A DNA stretch of 64,000 nucleotides. It comes from Rhodoferax sp. GTDB lineage: Bacteria > Pseudomonadota > Gammaproteobacteria > Burkholderiales > Burkholderiaceae_C. This document shows, piece after piece, positions 31,504-39,807 of this stretch. Location of the stretch: positions 1 to 64,000 of the forward strand of contig JARLJH010000067.1 of NCBI GenBank assembly GCA_031291305.1, given 5' to 3'. How positions within the stretch are numbered: position 1 is the first letter of the stretch; every line of letters starts with the position of its first letter. A model generated the notes under the pieces. That model had not been told where the DNA came from, ran no database searches, and saw only the letters and a program-made list of their open reading frames with translations. A program made the position numbers and the translations under genes.

Positions 31504-32787
31504 TTACAGCTCCAGAAAGACAGCAGTTTTGGGGGTGCAAACACACATCAGGCAAGTGCCTGGTTCTGGGTCGAAGTCTGGCGCCTCGCGGTAGCTGACT
31601 TCGCCGTGTTGGATGCGGGTCTGGCAACTGCCACAGCTGCCCGCGCGGCAACCGCTGTCCACGGCAATACCCTGAGCCTCGGCAAAGTCCAGCAAGTTTG
31701 CGCTGGCTGGTTGCCACGCCACTTGCTTGCCGGACTTGACGAAGTGGACGCTGACCGTTGGGCCCCGTGCCTGAGCCGTTGCCTCAGCAGCCGATGGCGA
31801 CACAGCGCTTTTGCGCTTCACGCTGGCTGGCCCAAAAGCCTCGAAGTGAATGCGTGCATCCGGCACGCCCCAGTCTTCCAGCGCGGGCACCAGACTCTCC
31901 AGCATCGGTGTCGGGCCGCAAAGGTAGAAGTGAAAAGGTTTGAGTGGCAACAGGCGGCGTAGCAGGTCAACGTCCACGCGGCCAGGGCGCTGGTAGGGGC
32001 TGGCCATGGACACGTTCTCGTCAGCGCCACTGAGGCAGAAGTGGAGGTGGAAGTTGGGGTGCATGTCCGCCAGGGCTTCCAGGTGGGCCGCGGCCATCAG
32101 TTCCCGGCTGTGACGTGCGCCATAAAACAGCCAGACTTCACGTTCTGGTTGCTCAGTGAAACACCAGTTCACCATGCTCAACATGGGTGTGATGCCAATG
32201 CCGCCAGCCAGCAGCACCACCGGCGCATCGCTGCGGTCAAGGTGGAAATGCCCGGCAGGCGCGCGCACCTGCAGCAGGCCGCCCAACGGCACTTGGTCAT
32301 GAAAGAAGTTTGATGAACGTCCGGGAGGGTGAGCGGTGTTCGGCGGTGCGGGTTCACGCTTGATCGACACACGGTAGGCGTTGGTGTGCGGCCCATCCGA
32401 GAGGGAATAGCACCGAGTGACTACCTCAGTTTGTCCACCCGGCAAGGGAATCTCCAGCCGGAAAGTCAGGTACTGACCGGGCATGAACGTGGGCAGAGCT
32501 TGCCCGTCTTGCGATTCAAGGTGAAAGGAACAGATGTCCCCGACGGCGTTCTCAACGACTTTATGGGTGACCTTGAAGGTCCGCCAACCGGACCAGGCGC
32601 CAGAGACCGGTTTGGTGTCGAGAAGATTGTCTTTGACCGTCGTGGGCAGACCGCCTTCACCTTCAGTGACCGCGGCGCGCAACGCGTCATAGTTCTGCCA
32701 GTGGCGCCAAAAACCCATCGCCAGGTAGATTGCGAGCTGCAACACCAATGCGCCGACGATCCACAGCAGCAAATTGAGCGAAGTCAT
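31504..32787 (-). CDS. Membrane-anchored NAD(P)H:FAD oxidoreductase with C-terminal 2Fe-2S ferredoxin domain
   Basis: 427 residues. An N-terminal membrane helix (LLLWIVGALVLQLAIYLAMG) is followed by a ferredoxin-reductase module: FAD-binding RCYSLSDGP (the RxYS motif) and NAD-binding LLAGGIGITPMLSM and YLCGPTPML. The C-terminal ~85 residues hold a plant-type 2Fe-2S cluster with SGCRAGSCGSC and a distal cysteine in GTCLMCVC. Electrons would flow NAD(P)H to FAD to 2Fe-2S to the cytochrome b encoded next. The domain order matches phthalate-dioxygenase-reductase or Hmp/NqrF-like enzymes, but partners here are haem proteins, not an oxygenase. First gene of the operon. Confidence 0.88.
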   Translation of the reverse strand: MTSLNLLLWIVGALVLQLAIYLAMGFWRHWQNYDALRAAVTEGEGGLPTTVKDNLLDTKPVSGAWSGWRTFKVTHKVVENAVGDICSFHLESQDGQALPTFMPGQYLTFRLEIPLPGGQTEVVTRCYSLSDGPHTNAYRVSIKREPAPPNTAHPPGRSSNFFHDQVPLGGLLQVRAPAGHFHLDRSDAPVVLLAGGIGITPMLSMVNWCFTEQPEREVWLFYGARHSRELMAAAHLEALADMHPNFHLHFCLSGADENVSMASPYQRPGRVDVDLLRRLLPLKPFHFYLCGPTPMLESLVPALEDWGVPDARIHFEAFGPASVKRKSAVSPSAAEATAQARGPTVSVHFVKSGKQVAWQPASANLLDFAEAQGIAVDSGCRAGSCGSCQTRIQHGEVSYREAPDFDPEPGTCLMCVCTPKTAVFLEL

Positions 32788-32935
32788 GAAGGGGCACTTC
32801 CCGTTAAAAAACGCGTTCCGACCAGGGGTCTGAGGACGGAGCGGGCTGTGCCAGCCTGTAACGCAACCTTCGCAAATTCTTTGCTTTTTTTCCTCTCTAG
32901 CGAGTGCCAGTAGCTTAAGGCTCGGGCCTCTTTTT

Positions 32936-32954
32936 AGTCTTAACGAAGTCTTAA
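32936..32954. promoter_or_regulatory. Direct repeat AGTCTTAA, candidate response-regulator site upstream of the reductase operon
   Basis: AGTCTTAA at 32936-32943 and 32947-32954 are exact tandem copies 11 bp apart, one helical turn, as seen for OmpR/PhoB-type regulators. A partial third copy (AGCTTAA) lies at 32912. About 150-170 bp upstream of the reductase start. The rest of the 32788-33171 gap contains only repeat R5. Confidence 0.4.
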
Positions 32955-33062
32955 AAGGGCGCTTTGGGTGAATTCAGTGCTGTTGGGGCTGGTTATGCCG
33001 GTGTTCCGCTCAGCACGAAATAGATTGCCGGGGAAAGCGGGTGTGTGATGCCTGGCGCCGAA

Positions 33063-33125
33063 TTGTTACAAAATAAGGAGCTCCTAACCCTTTATGTATA
33101 AGGGCTAGAGGCGAATTTCTTATAT
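33063..33125. repeat. Intergenic ~50 bp repeat, copy R5
   Basis: GTTACAAAATAAGGAGCTCC, then TAACCCTTTATGTATAAGGGC, TAGAGGCGAATTTCTTATAT. The CCCTT...AAGGG stem and AATTTCTTAT end match copy R1. Lies between the reductase promoter and the end of rdgC. Confidence 0.65.
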
Positions 33126-33171
33126 GAAACTATTCACCCAGCTGCCTGGGTTTTCCGGAGAACGATTGCAC

Positions 33172-34068
33172 TCAGTCTACCGGCATCTCACCGCTCAGCG
33201 CTTCCAGCACGTCGGGCAGCAGCTTTTGCAGTTCACCGGTGGCAATCGCCACATCGGCATCAAAGTTGTCGTCTTTGTTCTTGGCGGCCGTCTCGAACAC
33301 GCCATCGAGAAACGCCAGCTTTTTCAGTTGCAGGCCCTCGGTCAGCATGAAGGACACACGCTCAGCCCAGGTCATGGCCAGGCGGGTGGGCATCTTGCCT
33401 TCACGCACATGTTGCTGCACTTCCTCGGTGTCGAGCCGGTGGCGGGCGTAGCGCACCACGGCCTTGGATTCGTCAGCGGCTTTCAGTTCGCATTCACGGT
33501 CGACACTGAACCCGGCGGGTGCTTCCTGGCTCAGCAGCCACTCCGCCATGGCGGCGGCGGGTGAGGTTTGGGTGTTGATCAGCGCCGCTGCAAAGCCGGG
33601 CAGGGCTTGCACCAGCAGGGTCACCACCTCGTCGGCGCGCGCCTGACTGGCGGCATCGATCACCAGCATCCGTGCTTCGCGATCGATCCAGATTAGAGAA
33701 CTTGACTGCTTGGTAAAGGCCATGGGCAGCAGTTCCAGGCGGATATCGTCCTTGAGGTCGCGGGTCTCTTTCTTGCCGGGTTTGCGCCCGGTGCTGGCTT
33801 CGATCTGCGCCACACGCTCCTGCGCCTTGCGGTTGACCACCGAAGCTGGCAGCGCGCGGGTTTCCACCATCAGTTTGATGATCCACTGGCCAGCCACGGC
33901 TTCCAGCAAGGGGCCGTTGGCGACGCCGCGCGGCTCGATCCAGCCAAATGATTTTTCCTGGCTGGCGCCGCACTCGACAAAACGCCCGGCCTGCAGGCTG
34001 TCCTCAACCTGCGTGGCTGTGCTGGTCCAGGCGGTGTCAATGCGGTACATGATGATATTTTTGAACAC
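33172..34068 (-). CDS. rdgC: Recombination-associated protein RdgC
   Basis: 298 residues, the usual RdgC length. It forms a ring dimer that binds DNA without sequence preference and limits RecA loading. The start MFKNIIMYRI, the central GVANGPLLEAVAGQWIIKLM and AMAEWLLSQEAPAGFSVDRE blocks and the C-terminal LKKLAFLDGVF are diagnostic. The start codon is GTG (34066-34068 on the minus strand) with AGGGA eight bases upstream. Transcribed alone. Confidence 0.95.
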   Translation of the reverse strand: MFKNIIMYRIDTAWTSTATQVEDSLQAGRFVECGASQEKSFGWIEPRGVANGPLLEAVAGQWIIKLMVETRALPASVVNRKAQERVAQIEASTGRKPGKKETRDLKDDIRLELLPMAFTKQSSSLIWIDREARMLVIDAASQARADEVVTLLVQALPGFAAALINTQTSPAAAMAEWLLSQEAPAGFSVDRECELKAADESKAVVRYARHRLDTEEVQQHVREGKMPTRLAMTWAERVSFMLTEGLQLKKLAFLDGVFETAAKNKDDNFDADVAIATGELQKLLPDVLEALSGEMPVD

Positions 34069-34259
34069 AGAAAATCCCTTTTTGCCATGATGACGATATT
34101 TGCAAGGCCCGCATCATCCCATCAAATCAGATCTCAAATGGTTCATGGAACTTTACAAAGCTTTGGTTGGGCGTCATCGCGGAGATACATGCGGCGCAGA
34201 TACTTCATTTCACGCCGATGCCACTTTCAGGTCATCAGCTTCAACCGAAGGAAGTCATC

Positions 34260-34802
34260 ATGAAAACCAGTCTCAAACTCTCCCTGATCGCTACGCTGCT
34301 GGCAGTTGCTGGCGTGGCTTACTCACAAGGCCCCATGAGCGGCCAATGTGATCCGATGATGGGCCCCGGCATGGGTATGCAGGGCTATGGCGGGCGGCAT
34401 GACCACATGGGCAGATGGGACCCCACGCGCATGCAGGCCATGATGGAAAAGCGCCAGGCTGTGCTCAAGGCACAACTCAAGCTGACGCCGGCGCAAGAAG
34501 GTGCGTGGACAGCGTTTATCGACTCGATGAAGCCAGCCGCCATGGCACCCATGCAACGCCCCGACCCGGTCGACATGGCCAAGCTGACCACGCCCGAACG
34601 GCTTGACAAGATGAAAGCGCTGCGTGACGAGCACATGAAAACCATGACTGCCCTCATGGACAAACACGTTGAAGCGACCAAAACCTTCTATGCTGCGCTC
34701 ACCCCAGACCAGCAAAAGGTGTTTGACGCAACCAGCCTGCAGGGTCGCCATGGTGCCATGGGCTGGCGCCATGACCAGGCGCCCATGCCAGCCAAACCGT
34801 AA
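34260..34802 (+). CDS. Periplasmic Spy/CpxP-like (LTXXQ) protein
   Basis: 180 residues with a signal peptide (LSLIATLLAVAGVAYSQG; cleavage about residue 22). The mature protein is Met/Gly-rich at first (MMGPGMGMQGYGG) and then helical, with the LTPAQ (LKLTPAQEGAW) and LTPDQ (ALTPDQQKVF) motifs of the Spy/CpxP family of ATP-independent periplasmic chaperones and metal-stress sensors. The Met/His-rich parts suggest metal binding. GAAGGAAG precedes the ATG. A very strong hairpin follows. Confidence 0.85.
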   Translation: MKTSLKLSLIATLLAVAGVAYSQGPMSGQCDPMMGPGMGMQGYGGRHDHMGRWDPTRMQAMMEKRQAVLKAQLKLTPAQEGAWTAFIDSMKPAAMAPMQRPDPVDMAKLTTPERLDKMKALRDEHMKTMTALMDKHVEATKTFYAALTPDQQKVFDATSLQGRHGAMGWRHDQAPMPAKP

Positions 34803-34837
34803 GCATGCCCTAGGCAGTGGGCCGACGTATCGGCCCA

Positions 34838-34884
34838 ATAAACAAGCCGCCAACGGTCTTTTACCGTTGGCGGCTTGTTTATTG
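34838..34884. terminator. Very long perfect hairpin terminator (21 bp stem)
   Basis: A 21 bp arm at 34838-34858 (AATAAACAAG...CAACGGT) is perfectly complementary to 34864-34884 across a five-base CTTTT loop, with GGCC ends beyond. The A/T-rich base of the stem gives a T-rich 3' side on both strands. It ends the Spy-like gene, 70 bp before the DUF2189 start. Confidence 0.85.
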
Positions 34885-34954
34885 GCCTTGCAACACGATC
34901 AGTTTCCAGGCTTGTGGCACCATCGCGCGTTTTGTTTTGTCCACGCAATTGCCC

Positions 34955-35776
34955 ATGCCCCAATCCCCCTTGCCGATCAAGCCTCCTTTACCGCGCACCA
35001 TCAGCATCACGCATCCTCTGAAGTGGCTTGGGCGTGGCGGACGCGACATGCTGCGCTGTGGCTGGATCAGCTATCTGCATGGACTGACCATGACCGTTTT
35101 TGGCGGCTTGCTATTGGTCTTGGCGCACGAACACTTCTGGCTACTGGCCGGTGCTTTCTCCGGTTTTTTGCTGGTGGCACCGATTCTGGCGACCAGCCTC
35201 TATGCCATGAGTCGGGCGCTGGAGCGACGCGCGCCGGTGGGTTGGCCCTTGGTTTTGAAAACCTGGCTGAACTGGAAAGACGGCGACTTCGTCAAATGGG
35301 GCGATGAACACTGGAATTTAGTGCGTTTTGGCATCATGCTTGCCGCTGCAGGTACGGCCTGGGTGGTGCTGTCGGCGGCCTTGATTCAACTTTTGGCCAC
35401 AGACCCTATTTCCGCCCCAAGTGATTTCCTGCTGCATGTGGTGCTGGCCCCGAAAGGCTTTTTGTTTGAGCTGTGGCTGATCCTGGGCGGCGTGCTGGTG
35501 GCGCCCATTTTTGCATCAACGGTCATCACCATTCCTTTGTTGCTTGACCGCCAGGTGAGTGTGGCGCAAGCCATCGCGCTGAGCTGGCAGGTGGTGTTGG
35601 CCAATCCGATAGCCATGGCCTTCTGGGGCGCCATCATCATGGGTTTGATCCTTGTGGGCTTTAGTGTGATGTTGCTGGGTCTGGTGATCGTGGTGCCGTT
35701 GCTGGGGCATGCCAGTTGGCATGCGTACCGGGATTTGGTGGACGTATCAAGCCTGCCAGGCTGGGAGCAGCGCTGA
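34955..35776 (+). CDS. DUF2189 integral membrane protein
   Basis: 273 residues with about six membrane helices. The motif RGGRDMLRCGWISYLHGLTM near the N-terminus, DGDFVKWGDEHW in the middle and ISLPLL-type helices are characteristic of the DUF2189 family of proteobacterial membrane proteins. No function is established; some members neighbour respiratory oxidase genes. The ATG at 34955 is the first after the terminator; its ribosome site is weak. It is coupled to the next gene by a TGATG overlap. Confidence 0.82.
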   Translation: MPQSPLPIKPPLPRTISITHPLKWLGRGGRDMLRCGWISYLHGLTMTVFGGLLLVLAHEHFWLLAGAFSGFLLVAPILATSLYAMSRALERRAPVGWPLVLKTWLNWKDGDFVKWGDEHWNLVRFGIMLAAAGTAWVVLSAALIQLLATDPISAPSDFLLHVVLAPKGFLFELWLILGGVLVAPIFASTVITIPLLLDRQVSVAQAIALSWQVVLANPIAMAFWGAIIMGLILVGFSVMLLGLVIVVPLLGHASWHAYRDLVDVSSLPGWEQR

Positions 35777-35988
35777 TGTGGGGCCTGACTGAAGCACAGA
35801 TCAGCAACTTTGGCATGACCTTCGGCATTGGTGCCGGCATTCTCTACATGCTGTTCATCATCGGCCAGCTTGCCTGGGAGTCCAAAGCAGGCAAGTTTGG
35901 CACCTTTGTGATGTTTCTGGGGTTGGCGTTTGGTTTTGTCGGCTTTCTGGCCAAGTACCTGATCCAGTACTTCCTGCACATTCACTAA
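35776..35988 (+). CDS. Small DUF2788 membrane protein
   Basis: 70 residues with two membrane helices (about 12-30 and 42-62). MWGLTEAQISNFGMTFGIG and SKAGKFGTFVMFLGLAFGFV match the DUF2788 family, short membrane proteins of beta- and gammaproteobacteria. The start overlaps the DUF2189 stop by one base, so translation is coupled and the products may interact. Function unknown. Confidence 0.82.
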   Translation: MWGLTEAQISNFGMTFGIGAGILYMLFIIGQLAWESKAGKFGTFVMFLGLAFGFVGFLAKYLIQYFLHIH

Positions 35989-36023
35989 AGCCCGGTTTGG
36001 CGGGCGCCGCCCCCCCTTGTTTG

Positions 36024-36611
36024 TCAACCAAACGGTTTGACGCCGATCAGCCAGCCATGCAGCCAGAAGGCAAACGCTACCCAGCTCACCACGCCAACCA
36101 CCACCGTGATGGCCGTGGCCTTTGCTGTTGTGGGTGGCAGTTGACTGGAGGGGTTACGCCGATCTCGCTGGCGAGCTGCCATGAAATCCACCACCGCCCA
36201 GACCAGAAAACTGCCAAACAAAATGACATGCGCCAGATTGCCGTTGGCCAACAGGTGCCCCACCGCCCATAGTTTGACGCCCAGCACCATCGGGTGATGG
36301 ACGCGCGCCTTGATAGCGTTGCCCGGAACATAAGCCGCCACCAGCAAAATAAACGCCATCAGGGTAAAAAGCGCCGCAGCATGCCGCATGCCCATAGGTG
36401 GCATCCACAGCACCACCGGCACCTCGCGCACCATGCCAAACCCCCAGACGATCAACACCATGCCCAAGAGCGACAACGCCGCGTAAGTACCGCGCCAAGT
36501 GTCCACACCCCACTTTTGGCACTGACGCTCGCGCCAGCCGTCAGCAAAAATGCGCACCGAATGCACGCCCAAAAACAAACATAGTCCGGCTATCAGCGTC
36601 AGCATTGGCAT
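36024..36611 (-). CDS. nnrU: NnrU-family membrane protein
   Basis: 195-residue membrane protein with about six helices. It starts LIAGLCLFLGVHSVRIFADG and contains HHPMVLGVKLWAVGHLLANG, the isoprenylcysteine-methyltransferase-like core of NnrU. NnrU is linked to denitrification in some bacteria but is also common without nitrite reductase; no denitrification genes are visible here. It follows the diguanylate cyclase gene on the same strand (27 bp) and may be co-transcribed. Confidence 0.85.
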   Translation of the reverse strand: MPMLTLIAGLCLFLGVHSVRIFADGWRERQCQKWGVDTWRGTYAALSLLGMVLIVWGFGMVREVPVVLWMPPMGMRHAAALFTLMAFILLVAAYVPGNAIKARVHHPMVLGVKLWAVGHLLANGNLAHVILFGSFLVWAVVDFMAARQRDRRNPSSQLPPTTAKATAITVVVGVVSWVAFAFWLHGWLIGVKPFG

Positions 36612-36638
36612 GGTTCAGGTCTCTTTCGTGATGTGATT

Positions 36639-38228
36639 TCAGGCACCCAGCACGCGGTTTTTACCCGCGCGTTTGGCCAGGTACATGGCCTGGTCGGCGC
36701 GTTTGATGGCCTGCGGCCCGGTCTCGCCTGGCGCCAGTTGCGCGACACCCGCACTGAAGGTGATCAACACTTTCTCGGTGCCAGCCAGGAAAAACCGCTT
36801 GGTCAGCTCGCGCTGCAACCGCGTCATGGCCTCAATACCTCTGTCCAGCGGGGTATCGGGCAGCAGGATGACGAACTCTTCGCCACCGTAGCGGGCCAGC
36901 GTGTCTTGTGGTCGCATCACCTCGCGGGTGACGGTGGCGAGATGGGTCAGGGCAGCGTCGCCGGTGGCATGGCCCAGGGTGTCGTTGAGCTTCTTGAAGT
37001 TGTCAATATCCAGCAGCGCCATGCACAAGGGGGTGTCTTGGCGCTTGACCTTGGATATCTCACGCACCACAGCCTCGTCCAGACCCTGGCGATTGAGGGC
37101 TCCGGTGAGTGGGTCGTGGCGCGCCTGCGCGCTAACGCGATCAAGCTCTTGATGCAGCTTGGCGATTTCGGCTTCGGTGGCTTCCGCACTTTTCTTCATG
37201 CCTTGCAACTCATCACGCGCGACCTGACTGTCGTGCGCCATGGTACGGGTGGCCCCCACAATCTCCTTGAGTACAGGCGCGATGTCAGCAATGGTTTTGG
37301 CCTGTTCAATGAGTTTGGCGCTAGCTTCCAACTGATCATGAAACCCGCTGGTGGACTGCGACATGGCGGCCAGCCGCTCGATGAAAGTGGCCAGCATCAA
37401 ACGCATCTCTTCCTGCGCCTGCACCGCGCGGGCCTTGGCCTCGGTCTGCTTGAAGATCACGTCTTTGAGACGTTGTTCCACCTCATCGAGGCGGCGCAAA
37501 GTCAGCGGAGGCACGCAGGCGGCTTTCACCGCATCCACCTGACCCTTGAGCCAACTGTCGTCCAGGCTCAACTGGCTGATGTTGTCGATAACCAATTGCA
37601 GCAGCTTCAGCAACACGATCTTGATTTCGGCCTGGTCTTCTGCCGCAAATGACAGACGATGGCTGTATTGCGCCAACGACTGCTTGACGGCCACGGCGTC
37701 CGCGCGCGGGTCCCGCAGGGACTTGAGCACGCTTTGCGTCTGCTCTACAAATCGTTCGTCATCGTGCCCCAGTGCGGGCGAGGCGAACTCGATCATGCGA
37801 GCGATCTGACCAAAAAAGTCCAGCGTCAGCGCTGGTGCTGTGATGCTGACCGGTGCAGGCGCCACCTCGATGGCCTTGCCCGGTGCCGGTTGCAGGGTCT
37901 CTGGCAGCATGGAGCTCATCAGCTTGCCTGGCTCAGGCGCTGGGGGACTGAAGCCACCATAGGCCATCAGTGCGTTTTTGACACCGTCCCAGTTGAGCTG
38001 GTTGATGGCCGATTCGAGCAGCCCACGCTGTTTTTGTTGACCCGGTGTTTTGGTGGGCAATGCAACGGCAATGTCGCGCAGGCGTTCAGCCGGAAACGGC
38101 GGCTCGATCGGGAGCTGCGCGATCTCGCTGTAGATTTTTTGGTAGTTCAGGGGCGTGGGCGGCAGCTTGCGCAGCGTGAGCTGCTTGAGCGTTTCCCGCG
38201 CAATCTCGAAAGATGTTTTTTCAGCCAT
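36639..38228 (-). CDS. Diguanylate cyclase (GGDEF protein) with long coiled N-terminal region
   Basis: 529 residues. The C-terminal GGDEF domain (about 365-529) has an intact active site GGEEF (448-452) and an inhibitory I-site RPQD (439-442) five residues before it, so it should make c-di-GMP and be feedback-inhibited. The N-terminal 350 residues lack a recognisable sensor or membrane segment but are predicted helical with coiled-coil character (VEQRLKDVIFKQTEAKARAV and EATEAEIAKLHQELDRV). The start MAEKTSFEIARETLKQLTLR resembles a conserved family of betaproteobacterial cytoplasmic cyclases. It precedes nnrU. Confidence 0.92.
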   Translation of the reverse strand: MAEKTSFEIARETLKQLTLRKLPPTPLNYQKIYSEIAQLPIEPPFPAERLRDIAVALPTKTPGQQKQRGLLESAINQLNWDGVKNALMAYGGFSPPAPEPGKLMSSMLPETLQPAPGKAIEVAPAPVSITAPALTLDFFGQIARMIEFASPALGHDDERFVEQTQSVLKSLRDPRADAVAVKQSLAQYSHRLSFAAEDQAEIKIVLLKLLQLVIDNISQLSLDDSWLKGQVDAVKAACVPPLTLRRLDEVEQRLKDVIFKQTEAKARAVQAQEEMRLMLATFIERLAAMSQSTSGFHDQLEASAKLIEQAKTIADIAPVLKEIVGATRTMAHDSQVARDELQGMKKSAEATEAEIAKLHQELDRVSAQARHDPLTGALNRQGLDEAVVREISKVKRQDTPLCMALLDIDNFKKLNDTLGHATGDAALTHLATVTREVMRPQDTLARYGGEEFVILLPDTPLDRGIEAMTRLQRELTKRFFLAGTEKVLITFSAGVAQLAPGETGPQAIKRADQAMYLAKRAGKNRVLGA

Positions 38229-38231
38229 GGC

Positions 38232-38292
38232 GTAAATTGCTACAAATTCAGTTGCTACTCGCCCTTGTCGTACAAGGGCTACAGCCTGAAAT
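38232..38292. repeat. Intergenic ~50 bp repeat, copy R6
   Basis: AATTGCTACAAATTCAGTTG, CTACTCGCCCTTGTCGTACA, AGGGCTACAGCCTGAAATCAT. The CCCTTGT/ACAAGGG stem and AAGGGCTA block match the family. Upstream of the diguanylate cyclase start. I see nothing else in the 38293-38620 gap. Confidence 0.55.
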
Positions 38293-38620
38293 CATCTGTA
38301 GATTTTGGGAGCAACTGCAAAACAGGGACATTGAAATCGACGGTTTTGGCAAAATTTTGGGGAATGCATTGAAGGCAGCTTGCCGCAAGACGTGACATTT
38401 TCCCAAGTCTTGAGAGCAAGGCGCATCATAGCCGCCTGACTGCCAATTGCAGCCTGCACCAATGGGCCGTGTACAGACGCACCAGGCCATCTGGGCAGAC
38501 ACAGGGTTATACGGGCTTCACTGGCGTGGGGCGTACCATGGCGATTCGCAGTGACTGGCAGCCATGCGGCTGATACCCGGTGGCCGATCAAACTTCATTT
38601 TTGAATTCAGGAGAATCCTT

Positions 38621-39604
38621 ATGCAATACCGTCCCCTTGGCCGCACTGGCTGGAATATCTCAACCGTCAGCTTTGGCGCCTGGGCCATTGGTGGCACTTG
38701 GGGCGCGGTGGATGACACCCAATCCATGGGTGCCTTGCACCGTGCACTTGATCTCGGCGTGAACTTTTTTGACAGTGCCGATGTGTACGGCGATGGCCGC
38801 AGCGAACGTTTGCTGGCGCGGCTGCGAAGCGAACGCAGCGAGCCGTTTTATGTGGCTACCAAGGCTGGGCGGCGCCTGGACCCCCATGTGGCCTCCGGTT
38901 ACAACCGTAGTAACCTGACGGCTTTTATCGAACGCAGCCTGGTCAACCTCAACACCGAGGCCATCGACCTGCTGCAACTGCACTGCCCGCCGACGGAAGT
39001 GTTCTACATGCCTGAGGTGTTTGGTGTCTTGGATGACTTGGTACAAGCTGGCAAGCTGCGCCACTATGGGGTGAGCGTCGAGAAGGTTGAAGAAGCACTC
39101 AAAGCCATCGAGTTCCCCGGCGTGCAAAGCGTGCAAATCATTTACAACCTGTTTCGCCAGCGCCCGGCGGAGCTGCTGTTTGAGCAGACCCAAAAGCGGG
39201 GCGTGGGCATCCTGGCGCGGCTTCCTTTGTCGTCCGGACTGCTCAGCGGCAAGATGAGTGCACAGAGTACGTTTGCAAGCGATGACCACCGTCAGTTCAA
39301 CCGAGAAGGCGCGGCCTTTGACCGCGGCGAGACGTTCTCGGGGCTGGACTTCAACGTGGGTTTGCAGGCCGTGGATGCCATGAGACCCCTGGTGCCTGCG
39401 GGCCAGAGCATGGCCCAGATGGCGTTGCGCTGGATCCAGATGAACCCGGCGGTGACCTGCTCAATTCCAGGCGGGAAACGGCCCGATCAGGTGGCGGACA
39501 ACGTAGCAGCAGCCGACTTGCCGCCACTGTCCGACGCCACCATGCAGGCTCTGGCCGACATCTACGCACGCTACGCGAAACCGCTGGTGCACCAGCGCTG
39601 GTAA
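38621..39604 (+). CDS. Aldo/keto reductase
   Basis: 327-residue NADP-dependent oxidoreductase. The catalytic tetrad is visible: Asp51 (FFDSAD), Tyr56 (VYGDG), Lys81 (VATKAG) and His121 (LQLHCPP). The C-terminal cofactor-binding part has SIPGGKRPDQVADN. The ATG at 38621 follows AGGAG by eight bases. It belongs to the branch with pyridoxal/sugar reductases (MQYRPLGRTGWNISTVSFG). It lies 203 bp upstream of the sugar transporter on the same strand, so it may act on an aldose such as galactose or arabinose, but this is inference from place. Confidence 0.88.
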   Translation: MQYRPLGRTGWNISTVSFGAWAIGGTWGAVDDTQSMGALHRALDLGVNFFDSADVYGDGRSERLLARLRSERSEPFYVATKAGRRLDPHVASGYNRSNLTAFIERSLVNLNTEAIDLLQLHCPPTEVFYMPEVFGVLDDLVQAGKLRHYGVSVEKVEEALKAIEFPGVQSVQIIYNLFRQRPAELLFEQTQKRGVGILARLPLSSGLLSGKMSAQSTFASDDHRQFNREGAAFDRGETFSGLDFNVGLQAVDAMRPLVPAGQSMAQMALRWIQMNPAVTCSIPGGKRPDQVADNVAAADLPPLSDATMQALADIYARYAKPLVHQRW

Positions 39605-39630
39605 AACTTGGTACGCTGCGCCGATATTGG

Positions 39631-39646
39631 AATTGGCATACCAATT
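39631..39646. promoter_or_regulatory. Perfect palindrome upstream of ytfQ, GntR/UxuR-like operator
   Basis: AATTGGCATACCAATT has perfect 6 bp arms around CATA. It closely resembles the UxuR/ExuR-type (GntR/FadR family) operator core TTGGTATACCAA. It lies 161 bp before the ytfQ start. No GntR gene is in the window. Confidence 0.5.
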
Positions 39647-39807
39647 TTCACATCAGTCGCCGGAAAATCTCTATCAACTCCAGTATTGCTTGTTGATTTG
39701 GGTAGAACTACGATGTGTTGCCCCTGGACAGGGGAAGCATGAGTAACCGAGTACGGGCGGTTTCCCACGTTCCATTTCCCGTTCAATCATATTGTTGTGG
39801 AGAAACT

